Shown here: piece by piece, positions 23,499 to 32,027 of the stretch | Position numbering within the stretch: position 1 is the stretch's first letter | Layout: each line of letters starts with the position of its first letter | Assembly: GCA_012845835.1 (NCBI GenBank) | Contig: JABAKD010000007.1 | Span: 1,285,992-1,349,991, forward strand | DNA: 64,000 bases | Source of the DNA: Undaria pinnatifida | Lineage: Eukaryota > Sar > Phaeophyceae > Laminariales > Alariaceae | Direction: 5' to 3' | Notes under the pieces: generated by a model | What the model saw: the letters and a program-made list of their open reading frames with translations, nothing else | What the model was told of the DNA's origin: nothing | Database searches by the model: none | Program-made: the position numbers and the translations under genes

Positions 23499-25675
23499 TC
23501 AACATTGCTTCCGAAGGAGCATGCAGGCTTGCTTGGACTCTTCCTCCTCAGCGGAGGTACCCAGCACCTTGCACTCTTGTTTTTTGTCGATGATCTTGTG
23601 GATCTGTCCACAAACGTTGAAGCATGGCGGGAGGACGTCGATAAGTATGCGTAAAAAAGTATTGGTACTTCTCTCCAGCAGACGTCGTAACCATCCACAT
23701 TATTGGAGCTCCTTTCGTTGTTAGTAATTGTTGTGGTATTGTTGTACTTGCTCTTGGTACTCGGAAAAAGAGCCGCACTTCATAGACTATATCCGCACGC
23801 CATCCCCTAGTCTTGAGCAAGAGACATGGATGTCTCGACTCGTGACACACAGGACGCAAGATAAGAGTAGAACGTACCTCGATGTCGAACGCACTCGTGG
23901 CACCGTGGGAATGGAATGCGGGATGTATATCGAGCAAGTGGTCGCCTGCCTTCTTCAGGAGGTCACCGACCTTGATGTCGCCGGTGCACTTCGTGTTTAT
24001 GTCCTCGCCGACTTGGCGGCCCTCGGCGGCTGCTTCGCAGGGCTTCTGCAAACGACAACAACGGATGGGAATACCTTGCGTTCAGTGAATGTTCAAAATA
24101 GTAAGGCCACGTAGCTGTCGTCGATTTCCAAAGTTTGAAAGGAAGTCGTACAATATAACACTGTTGTAATGAAAGCGGTCGTTTATGGGCAAAGCCCTGC
24201 CTGGTACCACAACGTTGCTAACACCTATGAAACCACCACTGGGACAGGAACGAACGGGATTCACAGTCGCAACTGGTAAGCGTAAGCCCCGGTACACTGC
24301 TATATAAGGCCTACCGGCGGAATACCGACAACGAAGGGTAAGAGACAGTACCTGCTGTATATATTGTTCGGTACTACTCTATTACTGCTGCTATCAACAC
24401 TATTACGACCGACGTGTACTGCGATTCCTGAAGAGGTTGCGCACCCTACTTGTACTCGTTAATACAAAGAGTTCATGTGGTTGTATGAAAAATGAGTAAC
24501 AGTAGTAGTACACCGCGTCACTACATGAACAACTCGCTAACCCCAATCACGGGACTGCTCTCCAGCATCACCCAGGTTAACTTCAGCTTCTGTTTACTGC
24601 TATATATCAACCTCCAGTGTGTACTGCGACTGGTGCTGAGTTATCATGCTGCTGTGTTATTTATCACTGCATGGACCATTTTTACAACCCTGGCTGACCC
24701 CTGTGATGAGACTTTCCCGTTTTCATTGCGTCTTACATGTATAGATACCACGTAGTCGTAGTCGCACATCCAAAACGTGTGTTTATATCACAGCACAAAG
24801 CGTCACTGCATGGACCACTTGTCCAACACCCGCTTACCCCGATGACGGGACTGCCCCGTACTCGTAGTCGTACATACATGAAGTGTGTTTGGCTGTACGT
24901 ATGAAAAAGAAATCGCATCACACAGCAGCGTCACTGCATAGGTCTACTCGTAGACCTGAGTACTTGTACAATTCCCGCTTATACCCCGATGACGGGACTG
25001 CCCCGTACACGTACTCGTACATGCAAAAGTGTGTTTGTACGCATGAAAAAGAAATCACAGCACACAACTGCGTAGACAACTAGTACAACATGCTTACCCC
25101 GACGACGGGACTGCCCTCCGTGACCACCAAGGCGAACTTGAGTTTGTTCAGGCTACGCGTCCCCAAGCACAGCTTCCACACCGTGTGGTAGTTCGACCAC
25201 GCTGGTGTAGCACACACATGCTACAGCAGACGTTGCAGACAGACACACAAGGTCAAACAATGTAAATTTCAATGTGCATCATTATTGGAAACAGGATTCG
25301 CTTGAGTTCACCAACACCCGAAACCACATACTGGTAGTCTATTGCGCACAACTTGCAGCACACTCAGCCCACACTCAACGCAGCACTACCGAAAATACAG
25401 GGTGTTGACATCTTGTGTCTTACCTATGTCGCACGGCGCTGAACACACTGACAACGGGAAACTCTCAACATCATCAGATTCAGTAGTATAGTAGCTGACA
25501 GCAAACATCAAATTCCAACAACACGAAGAAATGAAACTCACGTTTCGTCAAGCTCTCAGCTCCTTCGTTAGGGACGCCGATCGAAGGTGAATCACAGGTG
25601 TCCGCGTCACACCAGTCACACACACGAGGGTTGTCGCCGCTTCCCCAGTGCTTCTTGTTAAGGTTACATGAAAAG
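23499..25675 (-). CDS. Candidate multi-exon gene, Cys-containing protein of unknown function
   Basis: Minus-strand exon chain with matching phases: 25675?-25542 (donor AAAC|gtgagt), 25201-25098 (acceptor ctacaccag, donor CGGG|gtaagc), 24045-23878 (acceptor gtttgcag, donor GAG|gtacgt), and 23672-23499 ending in TGA. The first exon carries two closely spaced Cys pairs (VCDWCDADTC). The last two exons are hydrophilic, with CTGDIKVGDLLKKAGDHLL, then FNVCGQIHKI and a Glu-rich C-terminus ending in a Cys. Every junction keeps frame, which is the main argument for reality. I do not recognise the family. The 5' end is unresolved: an upstream open segment with more Cys pairs is in another frame. Intron 2 holds an array of copies of the second exon's 3' edge. 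No transcript evidence is available. Confidence 0.45.
24480..25130 (-). repeat. Tandem array duplicating an exon edge and its donor site
   Basis: About four units of roughly 110-150 bp share 'accccgatgacgggactgcc' on the plus strand. On the minus strand this is the end of the 25.1-kb exon plus its donor (GGCAGTCCCGTC, then gtaagc). The copy at about 24.54-24.59 kb still encodes KLKLTWVMLESSPVIG beside a gttagc donor, against KLKFALVVTEGSPVVG in the exon. The other copies keep only the last few codons. Units also share 'catgaaaaagaaatc' and 'cgtcactgcat'. Confidence 0.65.
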
Positions 25676-25699
25676 CTTGGCACGTGGAAGGCTCGTCAC

Positions 25700-25934
25700 T
25701 CCTGCAGGTGTCGCAGACAGCGTCCTGGGAACTCCTGTTTTTCCTATTTCGTGCGGTGAGGAAGCCGTCACAACCCTTGCTCGGGCACGGCCAATCAGGA
25801 TTGCCAGAAGAAGCTGAGTCCCGTTCTTGCCCGACCAGCTTCCACACGCCTGATCCTGAACCTCCACCACCCCCACTGTTGGCGGAGCCTCCTCCCGCAC
25901 TAGCCTTGGTGCGCTTCGCAAATTTCAACTTCAA
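25700..25934 (-). CDS. Open Cys-rich segment upstream of the minus-strand gene (possible 5' exon)
   Basis: An open frame encodes a Gly/Ser-rich stretch followed by CPSKGCDGFLTARNRKN and a CDTC pair, a plausible zinc-binding C-x4-C...C-x2-C arrangement. It has no ATG of its own; the frame opens after a TGA, with a possible AAG acceptor at about 25935. Its frame differs from that of the downstream exon. Either a very short intron, a missed exon or a frameshift separates them. Confidence 0.3.
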
Positions 25935-26372
25935 ATTGTTATTGCGGATCCGGCAAATTTCATATTCAAATTGTTTGCAGCCGTCAACGGCAATTCCCTC
26001 CCAACAGCCAGCAATTGGCCAACTTCAAAAGTAAAAGTACAAAAAAGAAGTTGCTGAAAAAGCAAAATAAAAATATCAGAGAGCAAGCAGTAAAGATGAG
26101 AGAATGAGAGCTAAGTAAGAATGAGACTAGGGAAAGCAAGGAAGGCAAGGAACTTCGGGACGGTTCTTTTCCCCAGCAACTAATTTTCTTTTCGGCAATT
26201 ACGGGCTGAGAAGGGCTGAGAGGGGGGAGGATATGCCGAGCGAGACGTCCGAGGGGGGCGAGGTCTAGGTATATAGTTTTATGTAAAAGTGCTCACCATC
26301 AAGCAGTGTGTGTGTCGTGCTGCCTCCTCCCCAAAAACTGACAACATCAGCAGTAGCAGAAGCCTAGCCTTG

Positions 26373-26373
26373 G

Positions 26374-26405
<32 letters not shown>

Positions 26406-26424
26406 GCAGCAGCAGCAGCAGAGC
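26373..26424. repeat. (CAG/CAA)n trinucleotide repeat
   Basis: A run of cag units with a few caa interruptions. An adjacent plus-strand frame would give a Ser- or Gln-rich tract, but stop codons soon follow. Confidence 0.85.
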
Positions 26425-26469
26425 AGCAATACCAGAAGCCGTAGCCGCATGATCAAAATCGATTAAAAA

Positions 26470-26727
26470 AACGCGCACGAACTGCGAACTAAGTTACGCC
26501 GCGTCCCTGTTTGTCCCTGCACGCCTTTCGAATGCGAGCAGAGAATTGTCGCTATCGGAACAATCGCCGCGAAGACCAGCAGCGGCAATTGGGTGTGCAA
26601 GAAGTGCAAGCGCGATTTCGGACGCAATATAGAGCAAATGAGCCGGACCCGACGTGGAGACTCACGAACAGTCTCTTCAACACAAGTGAGGACTTGTGAG
26701 GACAGCAGTTGTTGCATTCGCTAGCAA
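26470..26727 (+). CDS. Cys-rich open segment without start codon, possible exon or relic
   Basis: The frame is open from just after a TAA to TAG at 26727. It contains VCPCTPFEC and, 20 residues later, NWVCKKCKRDFG, giving several Cys pairs that resemble a zinc ribbon. A donor-like ACACAA|gtgagg lies near 26.69 kb. The Cys pattern resembles that of the minus-strand segment at 25.8 kb, so the two may derive from related sequences. No complete gene could be built. Confidence 0.25.
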
Positions 26728-26757
26728 AATCAGTTTCGATAAACAAATGAAAAATAT

Positions 26758-26835
26758 AAAAAACGTCAGCTGTGAGTACGACCGATTGGATGGTTGAAAC
26801 TCAACTTTGCAAGCTGCGTGGTACATTAGATCTAT
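26758..26835 (-). mobile_element. Family B copy, diverged
   Basis: On the plus strand it reads 'aaaaacgtcagctgtgagta' followed by 'actttgcaagctgcgtgg', the reverse complement of the family B end. Confidence 0.6.
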
Positions 26836-27044
26836 GTTTCATTTATGATATAGTGGATTTGTCAAATATACCTGGTTGTTAATACACTGCTTCACAATTT
26901 TTATGGGAGGTCGTTCGCGCGTGTTCAGCAGTTTGGGAACTGCTACACTTGACGTATATGTTAGTCGCGAAGTGTATGAGGCTGCAGGCCTTGTCGTTGT
27001 GTGTATGTGAAAAGCAGGAGCAAATTCGTAATTTCTTTCCACGG

Positions 27045-27700
27045 CTGATCAATTGCTATTGCTCATGTCGCAAGTTGCGTGTCGACCAACGTGTGTCGAC
27101 AGGGGTGCTGGTGCCGCGGCGGCGGTGGGGAGCGGGCGCACATTGCTGGATTTTTTCAAATTGAACAGCGCCACGGACGGGGCGAAGGAGTCGCCGGTGT
27201 TGATGGACAGTTGTAGCGGCGGGGGCGCAAGCGGTGACGCTGACGTGGTGGTGAAGGTGGTGCGGGCGCGGGCAGTTTCGCTGACGTGGTCGCGACGGGA
27301 GTTGTGAACGGGCTTGAGGATTGTAAGGGCGCGGGCATTGATATGGATGGTGTTTTCTCCGACGCTGCAGACGGGAGTGGTCCCGCCGATAGAACGCTTG
27401 TCCACGCTCCCATCTACTGCGCGGGATTACGCCCGGCTGTCCGGGAGCCTGTTCTCCAACGCTACCCGTCACTCTCCATGGTATTGGCAACCAGGGGGTG
27501 TCGTGGGAGGCTCGGATAAACCTGAATCGCGTGTCTCTCCACGCGGTGCCAACTGCCTCCCGCGGCACCTTGAGCCCAGGCTGTGCGGGAACGGTGGAAC
27601 AACTTCCAGGAGGCTCGTGGGCGCCATGTTTGGACATGAAGGGCACGAAGGCTTACAGGGTTTCGTTCCCAAGCGCGGCGCTTACCCACCATTGATTATT
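27045..27700. other. GC-rich segment with long frames on both strands, coding status unclear
   Basis: Plus frame 27053-27307 contains GSGRTLLDFFKLNS, which resembles a PCNA-interacting box (hydrophobic-x-x-FF). The minus frame of 196 codons over the same bases is Arg/Pro/His-rich and looks like a GC shadow. No exon chain could be built, and short linear motifs of this kind arise by chance. Confidence 0.25.
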
Positions 27701-28024
27701 TCTGACTACATTGACCACCTTGCATTGACACAAGGATTTACATACCTAAACTAACCTAAAGTACAGTTTGACATCCCTTGCTCTTGCAGTGTTGGCTTGC
27801 TTGCCAAGCCTCTCTGTTAACGCAAGAGTGTGCAGTAAACCATCCACAGGTGGCACAGCCAAGAAACGAACCACCAAGCAAGGAGACAGTAAAAAAAAGA
27901 TGTTGAAAATAATGTTAAAAGAAAAGTGTTTATGGGCCACGGAGGAGGGGGGGGGTGGGGGGGGATAGGTGTGCGGGATAACCTTCCTTTTGCGCCCTCG
28001 GCTGACGTATTTATAATAACCTGG

Positions 28025-28133
28025 TATTACGGGGGACCATAGTAAATAGGACCAAATATTGTTAGTCAAAATAGGGAAATATATTGGTTTTTGTGTGTAC
28101 CGTAGGTCCTATTTACTATGGTCCCCCGTAATA
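28025..28133. mobile_element. 109-bp MITE with perfect 29-bp terminal inverted repeats
   Basis: The left arm 28025-28053 and the right arm 28105-28133 are exact reverse complements (TATTACGGGGGACC.. / ..GGTCCCCCGTAATA), with a 51-bp AT-rich centre. Read as TA plus a TIR starting TTACGGGGG, it would have the TA duplication expected of a Tc1/mariner-type MITE. The transposon class is an inference; the perfect palindromic arms are direct observation. Confidence 0.85.
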
Positions 28134-28209
28134 GCGAAATCTGCTATTACCTCTATTGTACGTAGCATGCGTCAATTCACGTCAGTCTATCACGCGCGTA
28201 TGCATGATA

Positions 28210-29230
28210 GGTACAGTAGGTAGCCCTGTATAGTGGCAACCTGAATAGTAAAGTGCCCTATATAGTGGCATGAAAATCTCCTGGCAAAATCTCAACCCGA
28301 TATAGTGTCACTTTACCACTATTGAGGGCGGGGCCCTCAATAGTGGCATTTTGGGCATCACACACACCCAATAGTGGCAGTTCCAAGTAGTGGGCCCCCA
28401 CTACTGCTGTACCACACCTGCCCACACACACTCTCAGCGGTGGGCGCCACACGTATCATGCCAGCCTGCGCGGACCTAGAACTGTGTAAACTCCCAAACA
28501 AACCACTGGGAGAGAAAGACGGGCACGAGTAAAGCCTACAGCAGTTGCAGAGCTTCGTGGTGGTTGGGTTGATGCCCCGGGGTGGGGGTGTTTGAATTTT
28601 CTTTACTGGCTGTTTCAGTTAGTTTCGCGTCTCTACGTTGCTGTTTTCATGCGTTCTACACGTAGTGTTGAATGTTGAACCCCATGTTACACTGCCCGCC
28701 GGACAAAAAATATTGATGTGCCACCTATGATACAATGCGTTTGGACGTGGTTCCTGTGGTCTGCCTGCGCAGAAGAAACAGGTCTTGACCACAGAAGGCT
28801 CGGTAACTGTTGGCTAATCAACGGTCATTTCATGTGTTTCATGCGGATACTGCTGCACACAAATCAACCACGAGTAGTGGAACAGTATGCACGGCTTTAC
28901 CTAACAGCGTATAATCAGTGTACAGCGTGAACATCGAAGCTCTTCTAGCGTTGGGCTGCGAAAGCAACTGAGTTAAATCGACACACGACGCGTATGAAAA
29001 TACGCGGAAGTGTGGTGAGCTAAAGCTTTATTTTTCCCCATCCGCCGGAGGATAAAAAAAAAAAAAAAAAAAAAATCGAAGCTCTTTATTCGATATAGTG
29101 GCAATATTGCCACTCTAGACTGTCTAATAGTGGCAATAGTGCCACTATATCGAATAGTGGCACTGCCCTGAATAGTGGCACAATTCTGTCCTGCCACTAT
29201 ATGCCACTATACAGGGCCACCTACTGTACC
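28210..29230. mobile_element. About 1-kb nonautonomous terminal-inverted-repeat element, pogo/Tc1-mariner-like
   Basis: The 29-bp ends (GGTACAGTAGGTAGCCCTGT.. and its complement at 29202-29230) match with a single mismatch. Taken as TA|CAGTAGG..CCTACTG|TA, the element has a TA duplication and a CAGT start, as in Tc1/mariner/pogo transposons. ATAGTGGCA recurs many times on both strands, including the perfect hairpin CCACTATTGAGGGC/GCCCTCAATAGTGG near 28.32-28.35 kb. These could be transposase-binding repeats. No transposase frame is present. A SINE is inserted at 28945-29074. Confidence 0.8.
28945..29074 (+). mobile_element. SINE-like family C copy with poly(A) tail and target-site duplication
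   Basis: The 130-bp insert begins CTAGCGTTGGGCTGCGAAAG. It contains GACACACGACGCGTATG, 'gtgtggtgagctaaagcttt' and 'ccgccggaggat', and ends in about 22 A. It is flanked by a perfect 12-bp repeat ATCGAAGCTCTT (28933-28944 and 29075-29086). Short stems are visible (gggctgcgaaagcaactg, acgcgtatgaaaatacgcg). Confidence 0.9.
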
Positions 29231-29590
29231 ACAATACGCGTACGAGTTATATACGTGATACGTGGTAGTCTTTTCTGGGCGGCAAGCGATGTAGACGTTT
29301 CAGACGCGAGTAGTGAGGCGTGTGTACGACGTACATACTGCTGTTACCAGTTGTTTTTGTTTTTCACACACATCTACTTTCCAGCTTCTGAACAAGCCGT
29401 GGTCGAAGGTGTCGTCCCTGTTTCCCCCCGGTTCTTGCCTTCCACTTTTATAGTGCACAGGGTTCAGCAATCGCACTCACTGCTCGTCGATGTTTCATCG
29501 AATGATAACCCACGCTCGCTCGCGCTTTCCGCAAGTCAATTTGTGCGCAAGAAAAAGTCCCCACGAAATTATACTAGTATGCACTGACCT
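29231..29590. other. Spacer, no gene recognised
   Basis: One 128-codon plus-strand frame is present, with no motif or splice-linked neighbour. Confidence 0.35.
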
Positions 29591-29591
29591 A

Positions 29592-29642
29592 TACCTCAGG
29601 CTCGAGGATTACCTGATACGCCACTGGGGCGACCGGCTACCG
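29592..29642 (-). mobile_element. tRNA-like SINE head fragment
   Basis: The minus strand reads ccggtcgccccagtggcgta then tcaggtaatcctcgagcctg, nearly the same as the head of the 37.2-kb copy. It carries the A-box-like TGGCGTATCAGG but no B-box. Confidence 0.5.
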
Positions 29643-29944
29643 GTATGGATGGACTGGTATGGACCTGGCACGTCGTAGGCTGACTCCCGACTTCACTTTT
29701 TCACTTCGTTAATATTTTCTAGCGGAGGAGGCATGCATTGCGGTAGCTGTGACAGAGATGCGTGGTCAAACTACCAGTCAGTACAGCAGTGCAGCAGCAA
29801 ATATCTCTGAAAGAAGAGGGGTTGCGTACGAGGGTAAGCGGCGAGGTATACTCGTAATAGACAGAACCGAAAACAACTTCCATGGTATTATGTGCACATA
29901 TTGTGCTGGCGGCGTACCCGCCACGCGTGCCAGCACAGCAGGTG

Positions 29945-30070
29945 CCTTTTTTTGTTGTTGTTGTTGTTGTTGTTGTTCTCACATTAACTCGCAAAATCAA
30001 GTCCGTGGTCACAGGACAGGCTCCAGTCACTCTGGAGCTGAGGAATACCCCAGGGAAAAACACACACAAC
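29945..30070. repeat. Dispersed repeat F, copy 1, with (TTG)n
   Basis: Contains a TTG run, then 'tctcacattaactcgcaaaa', 'aagtccgtggtcacaggaca', 'ctccagtcactctggagctg'. The reverse complement recurs at 41.78-41.88 kb, and the 'tccgtggtcaca' core also occurs at 35.85 kb. The word ctccag..ctggag gives a small hairpin. Confidence 0.6.
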
Positions 30071-30452
30071 CCGGTACACGCATATATCACAGCTGACGCA
30101 ATTCATGCCTCCACCAGAAACATATAAAAGTGAAATCGGGAGTCAGTCTACGATGTGCCAGGTCCAGGCCGGTGCATACGTCTCACTACTCATGCCTGGA
30201 GGAACCAAATATTCCGATTGCCACCCAAGACTACCACGTATATATTACACGTAGTATCTATCACTACGCATACGCACGACAGGCATAATAAGTCAATTGG
30301 AGAAATAGAAACAAAGAAAAGAAAAGAAGATAAAGGAAAGGAAAGAAAAGAAAAGAGAAGAAAAACGAAACAAGACGAAAAAGGCAAGCAAAGAGAAGAA
30401 AAAGACAAGAAAAGCAAGAAAAGACTGGACAATTATTTATACTTGAGTACCC

Positions 30453-30800
30453 TGTGTGTGTGTGTTCTTCACATTAAACCGTTCTTCTACTCGTCGACAT
30501 CCAGCACACCCAGTGTCCGTACTGATTCTTCACCCTAGAAAGATCAGCTCACTCTGTGGTCACAAGCCACGACACAGAGATAATGCATCGTAATGCATTC
30601 GACAACGCAATGTCATGCCCTAGTACTGGGTACGACAGGCACAACATACATACGTCAGCAACAGAAATACATTGGAAGAGAGAAATACGAAATAAACAAA
30701 AACAAAAAACAAAAACAAAAAACAAAAACAAAATAAGAAAACAAATAAAAACAAAGATAAAAATAAAAAATAAAAACAAAAAATGAAACAAACAAAATAG
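30453..30800 (+). repeat. About 330-bp duplicated segment (partner at 39.78-40.11 kb) ending in an A-rich tail
   Basis: From 'tgtgtgttcttcacattaaa' through 'catccagcacacccagtgtc', 'taatgcatcgtaatgcattc' and 'ggaagagagaaatacgaaat' to a (CAAAAA)n tail, it is almost identical to 39776-40107. The main difference is a few bases in 'cagctcactctgtgg' and in the tail. The A-rich tail and dispersed placement suggest a retroposed SINE-like element. A more diverged relative lies near 43.15-43.25 kb. Confidence 0.7.
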
Positions 30801-31967
30801 TACCTGGCACCTGGTAATTAGCACCTGGTAGTTATTAGTAGTTGTTGTTATTATTGCTGTTGTCCTGAGTCACACACGACGAGGGAAGTATGACTACTAC
30901 AACAGCTGTTGACGTATTGTTGGCAGATGATTGACAACCATCCGATCTAGTCTAAAGCTGAACGTGTGGACTGGAATATCATATAGACTATACATGTACG
31001 TGCTTGGAAATGCCCATGACCACAGAGTCGGCGCCGTACGAACGCATGTGGCAAGTGGCTATCACCATGAATGATGACCAGTCATCTATCTTTCGATTTT
31101 CTATGGCCATCATCAACGAAGGCCTCAAATCGCCTGAATCTACATCCAGTTCAGTATCCACGATCTGTCCTGACATATTTTCTCAGCGGAATCTAGAAAA
31201 GGCCAGTCGATAAAAACACGACCGATCTTCGGACGTACTCCCGGAGATAGCTTGTTGCTTATCTACGTGTGGGTACCGGTAGTCATATTATTGGACAGTC
31301 CGCTCCAATGCCTTGCCGGGCAATGCTGTCGACGTTGCCAAACAACGCAGCGATTGTTTCGCTCTTCTTCCCGTAATATAAGAGGATGAGTTCAAGACAC
31401 AATATTCGGCGGTTTCTCCGTTGAAGCATTTGAGCAGGGCCCTTTGTACATAACATAGTAACCATTTTTTTATTTAGAAAAAAACGTAATCGGTCATGAT
31501 ATTTACACCCAAAGTCTCTGGATGCGGGCAATCGGAAACACGCCGGAACCGAACAAAAAGAAATACATCTTCAGAACGATCCGACACAATGCGCGCAGGC
31601 TGAAACCTGCTTGGTGTGATTGGTCAATGACGATTTTGATTCTTCAATAGAAAATAAAATATCGAAGCAAAGACTATTCCCAACACTTTTGAGCTACCAA
31701 CCACATCTTGCCTAAATAACTTGAGTACCGCCGTTCCCAGCTTTCTGTCTCTCAGGCCATACATTGTAATAGAATTATCAATTGTTGCTCTCCTACAAAG
31801 AAACTGAAACGCACCCTACGCTGGCCCACGCACGGCAGATCACATCACCTACACCGAGTTAACGTCGTAGCCTCTGGAACCTACGCTTACCAGGCTCGTA
31901 TCTGTCGGAACCGAGCAAGAGAGCAGGAAAAACAGAAGCCTACCGCATCTGTTGAGGTTGAGAGCAC
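30801..31967. other. Spacer upstream of the 32-kb gene
   Basis: No supported gene. CACGTG-type and CCTGGTA-type words occur, but no promoter element can be assigned. Confidence 0.35.
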
Positions 31968-32027
31968 GTGTTGTTTGGGTTGGTACTTGCACGGTGCGTC
32001 TCCACTCGACCCTATCACGTCGCGACC

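Noticed and set aside
27056-27646. 196-codon Arg/Pro/His-rich minus-strand frame
   Set aside because: Composition typical of an antisense GC-rich shadow; no motif or splice context.
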